Origin: Rugamonas brunnea
Lineage (GTDB): Bacteria; Pseudomonadota; Gammaproteobacteria; Burkholderiales; Burkholderiaceae_D
Reading direction: 5' to 3'
DNA: 64,000 bases
NCBI RefSeq assembly: GCF_014042345.1
Contig: NZ_JACEZT010000017.1
Location: forward strand, 62,001 to 126,000
Both the position numbers and the translations under genes were made by a program. Shown piece after piece: positions 7,385-15,681 of the stretch (its first letter is position 1; every line of letters begins with the position of its first letter). The notes under the pieces were generated by a model, which saw only the letters and a program-made list of their open reading frames with translations, had not been told where the DNA came from and searched no databases.

Positions 7385-7843
7385 TTACTTGTCCTTGTAG
7401 ATGCCGCAGCTGACGATCAGGTCTTCGTATTTTTCGAAGTACATGGACTTCGGTTCGATGGTCTTGGAGACGGGGTTGACGAACTTGTAGTCCTGCCAGC
7501 CCTTGCCCTTGGCCTTGGCCATTTCCAGCCGCTCGCGGATATACAGCTTGCCGTCCTGGTCTTTGATGTCGATCAGGTTGACGCCCTGCATGCGCTTGTT
7601 GCTGCCATGGGCCAGTTCCACGCCCTTCAAGTCCATGATGGTCACGTACAGGTCGCGGTCGCGGTAGTTAGGGCTGAGGGTATTGATCTCTGCGATGGTC
7701 TTGTCGCGGCCATGGGCCTTGATGTCGGCGATGACTTTGTGCACCATCTGCACGGCCTGCTCGGCCGTTCCGTGGTCTTCTGCGAAGCAGTTGCTGACCA
7801 GGCACAGCGCGCTGATCAGGAACGCCGAAATGAATTTGCGCAT
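7385..7843 (-). CDS. Secreted single-Cache-domain protein
   Basis: The 152-residue protein has a signal peptide (about 1-21, ending CFA) and one small Cache (sCache_2-like) domain with no membrane anchor or output domain. The helix with HKVIADIKAHGRDKTI leads into a PAS-like sheet with LYVTIMDLKG and VNLIDIKDQDGK, and the C terminus carries a GKGWQDYKF and CGIYKDK pattern. Cache domains bind small ligands such as organic acids for chemotaxis receptors or kinases. A free periplasmic version may be a ligand carrier or buffer. A close paralogue lies at 19531-19995. The start has a strong AAAGGAGA upstream. The gene is convergent with the lipoprotein hydrolase. Confidence 0.8.
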   Translation of the reverse strand: MRKFISAFLISALCLVSNCFAEDHGTAEQAVQMVHKVIADIKAHGRDKTIAEINTLSPNYRDRDLYVTIMDLKGVELAHGSNKRMQGVNLIDIKDQDGKLYIRERLEMAKAKGKGWQDYKFVNPVSKTIEPKSMYFEKYEDLIVSCGIYKDK

Positions 7844-7930
7844 GTTAATGTCTCCTTTGGGTGGTCTACCAACTAGTATCGCTCCGCAATCAATTGCGTT
7901 TCAATAAGGGACTACACGTAGCAAAATGAA

Positions 7931-7989
7931 AACCGGGGTCAGGTCATTGCGACAAGCAACTTGCCTGCCTTCATGACCTGACCCCGGTT
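7931..7989 (-). repeat. Palindromic repeat (copy A), probable terminator of the TRAP gene
   Basis: Arms at 7931-7947 and 7973-7989 are perfect 17-base complements beginning AACCGGGGTCAGGTCAT, with a small CAAG-CAA-CTTG hairpin inside. The element starts five bases after the TRAP gene stop. On the minus strand the stem is followed by TTTTCATTTTG, so it can act as an intrinsic terminator. The same 17-base arm recurs at 52711. GGGGTCAGG-type palindromes are commonly linked to REP-associated tyrosine transposases in proteobacteria; none is in this window. Confidence 0.75.
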
Positions 7990-7994
7990 GCTGC

Positions 7995-9089
7995 TTAACG
8001 GCCGCCGCGGCCGGCGCTGATCAGGTAGTTCTGCATGGTCGCCTCGGCCACCGAAGCCCACTGGTTCTGGTCCTGGCGGAAACGCTTCCACGGCTCGTAG
8101 ATCTTCTTGAATTTGGCGTTCTTGGCCGCTTCGTCGTTCATCACATCGTTGGCCGCCTTGTAGCATGCGTCCATCGTGTCTTTCGGGAAGTTGCGCAGCT
8201 TGACGCCGTTCTTCAGCAGACGCGCCAGCGCTACCGGGTTCTTGGCGTCGTACTCGGCCTGCATCACCACGTGCGCCTCATAGGTCGCCACTTCCAGCGC
8301 GGCCTGGTATTCCTTGGGCAGCTTTTCCCATTCCTTGATGCCGACATAGAACGAGAAATTAGCGCCCGCCTCCCACCAGCCCGGCGCGTAGTAGAACGGC
8401 GCCACCTTGTAGAAGCCCAGCTTTTCGTCATCGTACGGGCCAACCCACTCGGCCGCGTCGATGGTGCCCTTCTCCAGCGCCGGGTAGATGTCGCCACCGG
8501 CCAGCTGCTGCGGCACCAGGCCCAGACGCTCCATCACCTTGCCGGCGAAGCCGCCGATGCGCATCTTGGTGCCCTTCAGGTCGGCCACGGTCTTGACTTC
8601 CTTGCGGAACCAGCCGCCCATCTGGGTGCCCGAGTTCCCGCCCAAGAAGTTCATGATGCCGTAGCCCTTGAAGAACTCGCGCGTCAGGTCACGCCCGCCG
8701 CCCTGGTCGAACCAGGCCGTGTGCTGGCGCGACGTGAGGCCGAACGGCACCGCGCAGTCGAAGGCGAAGGTGGCGTCCTTACCGAAGTAGTAGTACGAAG
8801 CGCTGTGGCCCATCTCCACCGTGCCAGCTTGTACCGCATCCATCACCTGCAGGCCGGGGACGATCTCGCCGGCGGCGAAGCTGCGGATGTTGAATTTGCC
8901 GCCCGTGAGCTGGTGTACGCGGCGCGTGAAGGTGTCGGACGCGCCAAAGATGGTGTCCAGCGACTTGGGGAAGCTCGACGCCAGGCGCCAGTTGATGTTC
9001 GGTAGGGCGTCGGCCGCCAGGGCCGGTGCGGCGATCACGCCGGCGCCCGTGCCCGCTGCCGCTTTCTTCAGGAAGGAACGACGTTCCAT
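7995..9089 (-). CDS. TRAP transporter substrate-binding protein (DctP/TakP family, Tat signal)
   Basis: The 364-residue protein begins MERRSFLKKAAAG, a twin-arginine signal with cleavage near ALA, and continues as a DctP-type TRAP binding protein. The stretch EWVGPYDDEKLGFYK and YYAPGWWEAG are typical of the TakP-like subgroup that binds 2-oxo-monocarboxylates. It delivers its ligand to a DctQM membrane pair, but no such genes are adjacent, so it is an orphan binding protein here. The ATG at 9089 is chosen because AGAGGAGAT lies just upstream and the Tat motif follows; an in-frame ATG at 9134 lacks support. The palindrome at 7931-7989 lies just after the stop. Ligand class is inferred from resemblance. 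Confidence 0.85.
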   Translation of the reverse strand: MERRSFLKKAAAGTGAGVIAAPALAADALPNINWRLASSFPKSLDTIFGASDTFTRRVHQLTGGKFNIRSFAAGEIVPGLQVMDAVQAGTVEMGHSASYYYFGKDATFAFDCAVPFGLTSRQHTAWFDQGGGRDLTREFFKGYGIMNFLGGNSGTQMGGWFRKEVKTVADLKGTKMRIGGFAGKVMERLGLVPQQLAGGDIYPALEKGTIDAAEWVGPYDDEKLGFYKVAPFYYAPGWWEAGANFSFYVGIKEWEKLPKEYQAALEVATYEAHVVMQAEYDAKNPVALARLLKNGVKLRNFPKDTMDACYKAANDVMNDEAAKNAKFKKIYEPWKRFRQDQNQWASVAEATMQNYLISAGRGGR

Positions 9090-9170
9090 GCTGGGTATCT
9101 CCTCTGTGTGTGTGAAGGCATAACGCTGATGCACGTCACAGTGTATGAGCAGTGGAGAAACCTTGCAACG

Positions 9171-9200
9171 AAAATAAAGACGGCCGCGCGAGGCGGCCGT
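9171..9200 (-). terminator. Rho-independent terminator of pmbA
   Basis: Perfect 8-bp stem ACGGCCGC (9180-9187) / GCGGCCGT (9193-9200) with a five-base loop. On the minus strand it is followed by CTTTATTTT. It lies about 30 bases after the pmbA stop. Confidence 0.8.
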
Positions 9201-9229
9201 GCTGCACTGCGGCGAATACGGACCGGTCG

Positions 9230-10582
9230 TCAGGCGCCGGCCACCACCATCTTCTCGATCAGGATGGAGCCGGTCTGCTTGGTGCCGCGCACCAGCACGT
9301 CCGCGCCCACGGCCACGATCTGGGCCAGCATGTCCTTCATGTTGCCGGCGATGGTGATCTCCTCCACCGGGTACTGGATCACGCCATTCTCGACCCAGTA
9401 GCCGGAGGCGCCGCGCGAGTAGTCGCCCGTCACGTAGTTGGTGCCCTGGCCCATCAGCTCCGTCACCAGCAGGCCGGTGCCCATCTTCTTCAGCATGGCG
9501 ACAAAGTCGTCGGACGGCTTTGTATTGGACGAAGTGAGCGACAGGTTGTGCGAACCGCCCGCGTTGCCCGTGGTTTTCATGCCCAGCTTGCGGGCCGAAT
9601 AGGTGGACAGGAAGTAGCCCTGCACCACGCCATCCTTGACCACGTCGCGCTTGACGGTGCGCACGCCCTCCTCGTCGAACGGGGCCGAACCGACGGCGCC
9701 GAGGATGTGCGGGTCTTCCGTGACCTGGATGTGGGACGGGAACACGGCCTTGCCCAGCGAATCGAGCAGGAAGGTGGACTTGCGGTACAGCGCACCGCCG
9801 GACGTGGCTTGCACGAAGGCGCCCAGCAGGCCGGCGGCCAGCGGCGCCTCGAACAGCACGGGGCAGGTGCGGGTGTCGATCTTGCGCGCGTTCAGGCGCG
9901 CCAGCGCGCGTTCGGCGGCGTAGCGGCCGATCGCCTCGGGCGAGGACATCTTGGCCGGATCGCGCACGGAGCTGTACCAGTCGTCGCGCTGCATCTTGGC
10001 GCCCTTGCCGGCGATGGGCGCCACCGACAGCGTGTGGCGCGAATAAGGATAACCGCCGATGAAGCCGCGCGAATTGGCCGACACGAAATGCGACTGCTGC
10101 ACGTGCACGCCGGCACCCTCGCTATTGGTCACGCGCGGGTCGACGGCGAACGCCGCCGCCTCGGCGCGCTGGGCCAGCGCCACGGCTTCCTCGGTGCTGA
10201 TATTCCACGGGTAGAACAGCTGCAGGTCTTGCGGGGCCATTTCCAGCATGTCGGCGTCGGCCAGGCCGGCGCAATCATCGTCGGCCGTGAAGCAGGCGAT
10301 GTTGTAGGCCGCTTCCACCGTGGCGCGCAGGGCGGCCGGCGAAAAGTCGGAGGTGCTGGCATTGCCGCGCTTCTGGCCGATGAACACCGTCACGCCCATG
10401 CCCTTGTCGCGGTTCTGCTCGATCGTCTCGATCTTGCTCTTGCGGACCGAGACGGACAGGCCGCTGCCCTCGCTGATCTCGACCGCGCAATCGGTGCCGC
10501 CCTTCTCGCGGGCGTAGGCCAGCACGTCGCGCGCGAGCTGTTTCAATTGGTCCTGGGTATGGGTAAAAACGGAGTCGCTCAT
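9230..10582 (-). CDS. pmbA: Metalloprotease PmbA/TldE
   Basis: The 450-residue protein is a TldD/PmbA-family member. In enterobacteria TldE (PmbA) works with TldD to degrade small unfolded peptides such as the microcin B17 leader and the CcdA antitoxin; TldE itself usually lacks the catalytic metal site. Recognisable parts are the N-terminal VEISEGSGLSVSVRKSKIET, a middle GMGVTVFIGQKRG, and the C-terminal NYVTGDYSRGASGYWVENG, which is highly conserved. The start at 10582 gives MSDSVFTHTQ; an earlier in-frame ATG at 10621 lacks a ribosome site. It is divergent from darP with 94 bases between, a very common neighbourhood in proteobacteria. No tldD is in the window. Confidence 0.93.
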   Translation of the reverse strand: MSDSVFTHTQDQLKQLARDVLAYAREKGGTDCAVEISEGSGLSVSVRKSKIETIEQNRDKGMGVTVFIGQKRGNASTSDFSPAALRATVEAAYNIACFTADDDCAGLADADMLEMAPQDLQLFYPWNISTEEAVALAQRAEAAAFAVDPRVTNSEGAGVHVQQSHFVSANSRGFIGGYPYSRHTLSVAPIAGKGAKMQRDDWYSSVRDPAKMSSPEAIGRYAAERALARLNARKIDTRTCPVLFEAPLAAGLLGAFVQATSGGALYRKSTFLLDSLGKAVFPSHIQVTEDPHILGAVGSAPFDEEGVRTVKRDVVKDGVVQGYFLSTYSARKLGMKTTGNAGGSHNLSLTSSNTKPSDDFVAMLKKMGTGLLVTELMGQGTNYVTGDYSRGASGYWVENGVIQYPVEEITIAGNMKDMLAQIVAVGADVLVRGTKQTGSILIEKMVVAGA

Positions 10583-10676
10583 GTGGTGATTTCTTCGGAT
10601 GACCGCTAAAACAGTTATCATAGCAGTCGTTTACAGTTTATAGGGGCGGCCTTGCGCCAAACCGCAAGTTAATATT

Positions 10677-11279
10677 ATGGTAAATCCAAACCGCGGTGCC
10701 GTCGGCTACCAATCTTCCGAGTTCGAGCAGGAATACGAACGCCCATCCAAATCGGAGCTCAAGCGCCAGATGAACGCGCTGCAGGAGCTGGGCGAGGCGC
10801 TGGTGGCCGAGCCGCGCGACCGCGTCAAGCGCGTGCCCATGCCCGAGGACGTGCGCGAGGCCATCCTCGAATGCCAGACCATCACCAACCATGAAGGCCG
10901 GCGCCGCCAGATGCAGTTCGTCGGCAAGAAGATGCGCACGCTGGACGAGGCCGAAGTGGCCCTGATCCAGAAGACCATCGACGGCTGGAAAGGCGCCTCC
11001 AAGGCCGACACGGCCGCCATGCACGCGCTGGAACGGCGCCGCGAAAAGCTGCTGGCCGACGACAAGGCCCTGACCACCCTGCTGGCCGAAAACCCGGAGC
11101 TGGACGCGCAACATCTGCGCACCCTGATCCGCAACGCCCGCAAGGAGCAGGCCGAGAACAAGCCGCCAAAGGCCTACCGCGAGATCTTCCAGATCCTCAA
11201 GCAGATCGAGGCCAACAAGAACAAGCCGGCCGCCGCCGATGACGCGGCCGACGAAGACGACGAGTCCGGCGATGAGTAA
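10677..11279 (+). CDS. darP: Ribosome biogenesis factor DarP (YjgA, DUF615)
   Basis: The 200-residue acidic, helical protein matches the YjgA/DUF615 family, renamed DarP for its role in late 50S subunit maturation. Typical segments are PSKSELKRQMNALQELGE near the N terminus and ILECQTITNHEGRRRQMQFV in the first half. The C terminus is a low-complexity acidic tail. It acts in the cytosol on pre-50S particles. It is divergent to pmbA and overlaps the next gene, mog, by eight bases, so the two are translated from one message. Length is about that of the family, slightly extended at the acidic tail. Confidence 0.93.
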   Translation: MVNPNRGAVGYQSSEFEQEYERPSKSELKRQMNALQELGEALVAEPRDRVKRVPMPEDVREAILECQTITNHEGRRRQMQFVGKKMRTLDEAEVALIQKTIDGWKGASKADTAAMHALERRREKLLADDKALTTLLAENPELDAQHLRTLIRNARKEQAENKPPKAYREIFQILKQIEANKNKPAAADDAADEDDESGDE

Positions 11280-11880
11280 GGACGTGGAACTGGTGATCGG
11301 CCTGGTGTCCGTGTCGGACCGCGCCAGCGGCGGCGTGTACCAGGACCAGGGCATCCCCGCGCTGCGCGACTGGCTCACGCGCGCTTTGACCACCCCGTTC
11401 CGGGTCGAGACCCGTTTGATCGCCGACGAGCGTCCGCTGATCGAAGCCACCCTGATCGAGCTGGTGGACCAGGCCCGCTGCCATCTGGTGCTGACCACGG
11501 GCGGCACCGGCCCGGCGCGGCGCGATGTCACGCCCGAGGCCACGCTGGCCGTGGGCAGCAAAGAAATGCCGGGCTTCGGCGAGCAGATGCGCCAGATCAG
11601 CCTGCGCTTCGTGCCGACCGCCATCCTGTCGCGCCAGACGGCCGTGATCCGCGAGACGGCCGACCACGCGGCCCTGATCATGAACCTGCCGGGCCAGCCC
11701 AAGGCCATCCAGGAGACCCTGGAAGGCTTGAAGGACGCCAGCGGCAACAGCATCGTGGGCGGCATCTTCGCCGCCGTGCCGTACTGCGTGGACCTGATCG
11801 GCGGCCCGTACATGGAAACCGATCCCGCCGTCTGCAAGGCGTTCCGGCCCAAGTCGGCGCTGCGCCCGGCCGCCACCTAA
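11272..11880 (+). CDS. mog: Molybdopterin adenylyltransferase Mog
   Basis: The 202-residue protein belongs to the MogA/MoaB fold. The signature LTTGGTGPARRDVTPEA is present, followed by MPGFGEQMR and a C-terminal IGGPYMETDP. Mog adenylylates molybdopterin, preparing it for molybdate insertion by MoeA; the length (about 200) and the IGGPYxET end favour Mog over the shorter MoaB. It acts in the cytosol. The ATG lies within the last codons of darP, so translation is coupled. No other cofactor genes are in the window. Confidence 0.9.
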   Translation: MSKDVELVIGLVSVSDRASGGVYQDQGIPALRDWLTRALTTPFRVETRLIADERPLIEATLIELVDQARCHLVLTTGGTGPARRDVTPEATLAVGSKEMPGFGEQMRQISLRFVPTAILSRQTAVIRETADHAALIMNLPGQPKAIQETLEGLKDASGNSIVGGIFAAVPYCVDLIGGPYMETDPAVCKAFRPKSALRPAAT

Positions 11881-11990
11881 GCCACCTGAGCCACCTGACC
11901 CGCATGCGCCGGCGCGCGTTTGTTCAAGCCGTGCTGGCCGCCGGCGCGCTGGTCACCGTCCCGTCATATGCAAAGAAAGCAAGGAAACCC

Positions 11991-12659
11991 ATGAGCACTC
12001 TGCTGCAAACCATCGACATCGAATCGGCCCCCAATCCCACCGTGGCCATCATCTGGATGCACGGCCTGGGTGCCGACGCCAACGACTTCGTGCCCATGGT
12101 GCGCGAACTGGACCTGGCCGGCCTGCCCGGCATCCGCTTCGTGTTCCCCAACGCCGAAATGATGCCCGTCACGATCAACGGCGGCTACGTGATGCGCGCC
12201 TGGTACGACATCGTGGCCACCGACCTGGGACGCCACGAGGACGAGAAAGGCTTGCGCACCTCGCAGGGCCAGGTGGAAGCGCTGATCGCGCGCGAGAACG
12301 CGCGCGGCATTCCGCTGGAGCGCATCATCCTGGCCGGCTTCTCGCAAGGCAGCGCGATGACGCTGCAAACGGGTCTGCGCCAGGCGGGCAAGCTGGCCGG
12401 CATGATGTGCCTGTCGGGCTACGTGCCGATCGCCGACAAGGCCATCGCCGAGCACACGGCCGCCAGCAAGGCCACGCCCATCTTCATGGCCCACGGCCGC
12501 ATGGATCCGGTGGTGCCCGTGGCGCGCGCCGAACAGTCGCGCGACCTGCTCAAGCAACTGGGCTACAACGTGGAATGGCACGAGTACCCGATGCAGCACT
12601 CGGTGTGCCAGGAGGAAGTGGTGCACATCAGCGCGTGGCTCAAGCGCGTGCTGGCATAA
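11991..12659 (+). CDS. Carboxylesterase / phospholipase (alpha/beta-hydrolase)
   Basis: From the ATG at 11991 the product is 222 residues and matches the small carboxylesterase (acyl-protein-thioesterase-like) family: IIWMHGLGADANDF, nucleophile elbow GFSQGS, the Asp in HGRMDPVVP and the His in MQHSV. It hydrolyses short-chain esters or lysophospholipids. This start has AAGGAA eight bases upstream and matches the usual family N terminus. The frame is open back to an ATG at 11904, whose extra 29 residues (RRR, hydrophobic stretch, then SYA) look like a signal peptide but lack a good ribosome site. Two forms, one cytosolic and one exported, are therefore possible. The gene follows mog by 110 bases (23 bases from the longer start). 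Confidence 0.85.
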   Translation: MSTLLQTIDIESAPNPTVAIIWMHGLGADANDFVPMVRELDLAGLPGIRFVFPNAEMMPVTINGGYVMRAWYDIVATDLGRHEDEKGLRTSQGQVEALIARENARGIPLERIILAGFSQGSAMTLQTGLRQAGKLAGMMCLSGYVPIADKAIAEHTAASKATPIFMAHGRMDPVVPVARAEQSRDLLKQLGYNVEWHEYPMQHSVCQEEVVHISAWLKRVLA

Positions 12660-12735
12660 GGCTGGCACCAGCGCCGGCGCCGGCGCATGATGCCCGGCGT
12701 TGGCCAGGCGCCCGCTTACCCTGGCCGGCCGCCGG

Positions 12736-13296
12736 CTAGGGCGCCAACGGCGCCGCGCGCGATGGTGGCGCGGGCGTCTGTGCCGCGTTCATCACCATCG
12801 CCAGAAAAGTGTAATAGCCATTTATCCCCATCAGGTCGACCACGCCGTGTTCGCCGAAGCGCGCCAGCGCGGCCGCATAGGTATCGTCGCCGACGCGCTG
12901 GCGCTGCTGCAGTTCGATGCAGAAGTCGTGCACCAGGGCCTCGTCCTCCGTCATGTTTTCCGGCCGCTGGCGCGCCGCGATGGCCTCGATGATGGCCGGC
13001 GCGATGCCGCTGTCCTGCGCGATGGGTGCATGGATGGCCCATTCCACCGGCTGACTCCACTGTCGCGCCGTCACCAGGATCGCCAGTTCCGACAGGCGCG
13101 TGCCGATGGCGCTGCGGTAGCGCAAATATTCGCCCATGCGCTGGGCTGCCTCCATCAATTCCGGACTGCGTATCAACGGCACGAACGGCCCGTACAGGGC
13201 ACCACGCGGGCCGTCGATTACGGCTCGCGCCGCCACCTGCTGGGCGGCGCTGAGCTGGGCAAAGGGAATGGGTGGGAGGCGGTCTGTCATCGACAT
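12736..13296 (-). CDS. Carboxymuconolactone-decarboxylase/AhpD-like protein
   Basis: The 186-residue helical protein resembles the carboxymuconolactone decarboxylase (CMD) family: GALYGPFVPLIRSPELMEAA, then RLSELAILVTARQW and EWAIHAPIA. It lacks the CxxC redox pair of true AhpD peroxidase partners, having E-x-A-x-H instead, so decarboxylase-like or another activity is more likely. I chose the ATG at 13296, with AAGGA four bases upstream; ATG 13290 is an alternative. It is divergent to the class III aminotransferase with 125 bases between, and convergent with the carboxylesterase. Substrate is unknown. Confidence 0.75.
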   Translation of the reverse strand: MSMTDRLPPIPFAQLSAAQQVAARAVIDGPRGALYGPFVPLIRSPELMEAAQRMGEYLRYRSAIGTRLSELAILVTARQWSQPVEWAIHAPIAQDSGIAPAIIEAIAARQRPENMTEDEALVHDFCIELQQRQRVGDDTYAAALARFGEHGVVDLMGINGYYTFLAMVMNAAQTPAPPSRAAPLAP

Positions 13297-13421
13297 GCGG
13301 TCCTTAAGGAAGATGTAAAAATATTCGCCCATAGTCGGGTATATATCAACAGAACACAAGCCGTTCCCGTATATCTTCTGCTGTCCGTCATCCAATTCCG
13401 CACCCACACCCAGAGAACGTC

Positions 13422-14762
13422 ATGAGCAAAAACAGCCACATCATCCACCGCAACCTGCGTCAACTTCCGCCCACCGCCGTCAGCGCCGCCGGCATACTGG
13501 TGCGCGACGCCAGCGGCAATAGCTATATCGACGCCAGCGGCGGCGCGGCCGTGTCGTCGCTGGGTCACGGCCACCCCGACGTGCTGGCCGCCATGCACGC
13601 GCAGATCGACCGCACCGCCTACGCCCATACGGGCTTCTTCACCACCGAGGTGGCCGAGGAACTGGCGGCCACGCTGGCGGCGGACGCGCCGGGCGACCTC
13701 GATCATGTCTACCTCGTGTCCGGCGGCTCGGAGGCGATCGAAACGGCGCTCAAACTGGCGCGCCAGTATTTCGTCGAGGCCGGCCAGCCGGAGCGCACCA
13801 TGTTCATCGCCCGCCGCCAGAGCTACCATGGCAACACGCTGGGCGCGCTGGCCCTGGGCGGCAACGAGTGGCGCCGCCAGCATTTCGCACCGCTGCTGAT
13901 GGACGTGGCGCGCGTCTCCCCCTGCTACGAATACCGCGACCGCGCGCCCGGCCAGAGCGTGGATGACTACACCTTGTCCCTGCTGGCGGAGCTGGAGGCA
14001 TGCATCGTCGAGACGGGGCCGGAACGGGTGATCGCGTTTTGCGCCGAGCCTGTGGTGGGCGCCACCGGCGGCGCCGTGCCGCCCACGCCCGACTACTTCC
14101 GGGGCGTGCGCGCGCTGTGCGACAAGTACGGCATCCTGTTCATCGCGGATGAAGTCATGTGCGGCATGGGCCGCACCGGCACGCTGTATGCAATCGAACA
14201 GGAGGACGTGGTGCCGGACCTGGTGGCGCTGGGCAAAGGCCTGGGCGCCGGCTACGCGCCTATCGGTGCCGTGCTCGCACGCGCGCCCATCGTCACACGC
14301 CTGCGCGAAGGCAGCGGCGTGTTCCAGCACGGGCACACCTACATGGGCCATCCGGTGGCGGCGGCGGCCGCGCTGGCCGTGCAGCAGGTGATCCGGCGCG
14401 ACGATCTGCTGTCACAGGTGGCCGCGCGTGGCGCTGCCTTGCGGGGCATGCTGGAACAAACGTTCGGCGCCCACCCGCACGTGGGCGACATCCGCGGGCG
14501 CGGCCTGTTTCTGGGATTGGAACTGGTGCGCGACCGGGACAGCAAGGAGCCGTTCGCGCCTGAGTTGAAACTGCACGCCGCCATCAAGGAGCAGGCCATG
14601 GCGTGCGGCCTGATGGTCTATCCGATGGGCGGCACCATCGATGGCCGGCGCGGCGACCATATCCTGCTGGCGCCGCCGTTCATCGCCACCGAGGCCGACC
14701 TGGCCGAAATCGTTTCGCGGCTGGACGACGCGCTGACGCGGGCGCTGGCCCGCGTCGGCTAG
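13422..14762 (+). CDS. Class III pyridoxal-phosphate aminotransferase
   Basis: The 446-residue protein is a class III (omega) aminotransferase. Hallmarks are the YIDASGGAAVSSLGHGHP start, VYLVSGGSEAIETALKLARQ, SYHGNTLGAL, the ILFIADEVMCGMGRTG aspartate that contacts the PLP nitrogen, and LVALGKGLGAGYAPIGA with the catalytic lysine. Such enzymes move amino groups between omega-amino acids, amines or alanine and oxo-acids; the exact donor cannot be told from sequence. It is divergent to the CMD-like gene and ends seven bases from the convergent FAH-fold gene. Confidence 0.9.
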   Translation: MSKNSHIIHRNLRQLPPTAVSAAGILVRDASGNSYIDASGGAAVSSLGHGHPDVLAAMHAQIDRTAYAHTGFFTTEVAEELAATLAADAPGDLDHVYLVSGGSEAIETALKLARQYFVEAGQPERTMFIARRQSYHGNTLGALALGGNEWRRQHFAPLLMDVARVSPCYEYRDRAPGQSVDDYTLSLLAELEACIVETGPERVIAFCAEPVVGATGGAVPPTPDYFRGVRALCDKYGILFIADEVMCGMGRTGTLYAIEQEDVVPDLVALGKGLGAGYAPIGAVLARAPIVTRLREGSGVFQHGHTYMGHPVAAAAALAVQQVIRRDDLLSQVAARGAALRGMLEQTFGAHPHVGDIRGRGLFLGLELVRDRDSKEPFAPELKLHAAIKEQAMACGLMVYPMGGTIDGRRGDHILLAPPFIATEADLAEIVSRLDDALTRALARVG

Positions 14763-14769
14763 ACTGAAC

Positions 14770-15621
14770 TCAGCGCGCCTGCCAGGCGATAACGTCGGCC
14801 TGCTGTTCGCCCAGGCCGGCGATGCCCAGGCGCAGCTGGTCGCCCTTCTTCAGGAAGCGCTGCGGCTTGCGGCCCTGGCCCACGCCGGGCGGGGTACCGG
14901 TGGCGATGATGTCGCCCGGCTCCAGCGTCATGAACTTCGACAGGTAGCTCACCAGCTGCGCCACCGTGAAGATCATGGTCGCCGTGCTGCCAGTCTGCAT
15001 GCGCTTGCCGTTCAGGTCCAGGTACAGGTCCAGCTGCTGCACGTCGTAGATGTCGTCCTGCGTCACCAGCCATGGGCCGACGGGGCCGAAGGTGTCGCAA
15101 CCCTTGCCCTTGTCCCACTGCGGGCCGCGCTCCAGCTGGAATGCGCGCTCGGACACGTCGTTGACGACGCAGTAACCGGCCACGTACTTAAGCGCATCTT
15201 CCTCGCTCACGTATTGGGCGCGCGTGCCGATCACCACGCCCAGTTCCACTTCCCAGTCCGTCTTCTTGGAGCCTTGCGGCAGCATGATGGGATCGTCCGG
15301 GCCGTTCAGGCAGGAGGTGGCTTTCATGAACACGATCGGTTCCTTGGGCACGGGCATGCCCGATTCGGCCGCATGGTCCGAGTAATTGAGGCCGATGCCA
15401 ATGAACTTGCCGACCTTGGCCAGCGGCACGCCGAAACGGGGATTGCCGCGCACGGCCGGCAGCGTCTCGGGATCGAGCTTGGCCAGCTTGCGCAGGGCCT
15501 TGGCTGACAGCTGTTCGGGGCCGATGTCGTCGATCACGCCCGACAGGTCGCGCAGCTTGCCGAAGTCGTCGATCAAACCTGGTTTCTCTTTGCCGGGACG
15601 GCCGTAACGCACGAGTCTCAT
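14770..15621 (-). CDS. Fumarylacetoacetate-hydrolase-family enzyme
   Basis: The 283-residue protein is an FAH-fold hydrolase/hydratase. It has the metal-site signatures DWEVELGVVIG and NDVSERAFQ, plus GIGLNYSDHAAE and the C-terminal PGDIIATGTPPGVG. Members act on 2-oxo diacids or 3-oxo acids in aromatic and sugar-acid catabolism, or as ureidoglycolate lyase-like enzymes; the paralogue cannot be fixed from sequence. It is cytosolic. The neighbour downstream is the convergent aminotransferase. The upstream dioxygenase gene on the same strand is 60 bases away and could share a message. Confidence 0.88.
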   Translation of the reverse strand: MRLVRYGRPGKEKPGLIDDFGKLRDLSGVIDDIGPEQLSAKALRKLAKLDPETLPAVRGNPRFGVPLAKVGKFIGIGLNYSDHAAESGMPVPKEPIVFMKATSCLNGPDDPIMLPQGSKKTDWEVELGVVIGTRAQYVSEEDALKYVAGYCVVNDVSERAFQLERGPQWDKGKGCDTFGPVGPWLVTQDDIYDVQQLDLYLDLNGKRMQTGSTATMIFTVAQLVSYLSKFMTLEPGDIIATGTPPGVGQGRKPQRFLKKGDQLRLGIAGLGEQQADVIAWQAR

Positions 15622-15681
15622 ACTTTTCCTTGGTTGCCTGAACGGGTAGCTTGAAGCCCGCCATTCTAACCGAAGGCTCAG

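Noticed and set aside
13338..13376. Two TATATC-like elements between the CMD-like gene and the aminotransferase
   Set aside because: GGTATATATC and CCGTATATCT look alike but are unequal and may simply be promoter AT stretches. No convincing symmetry.
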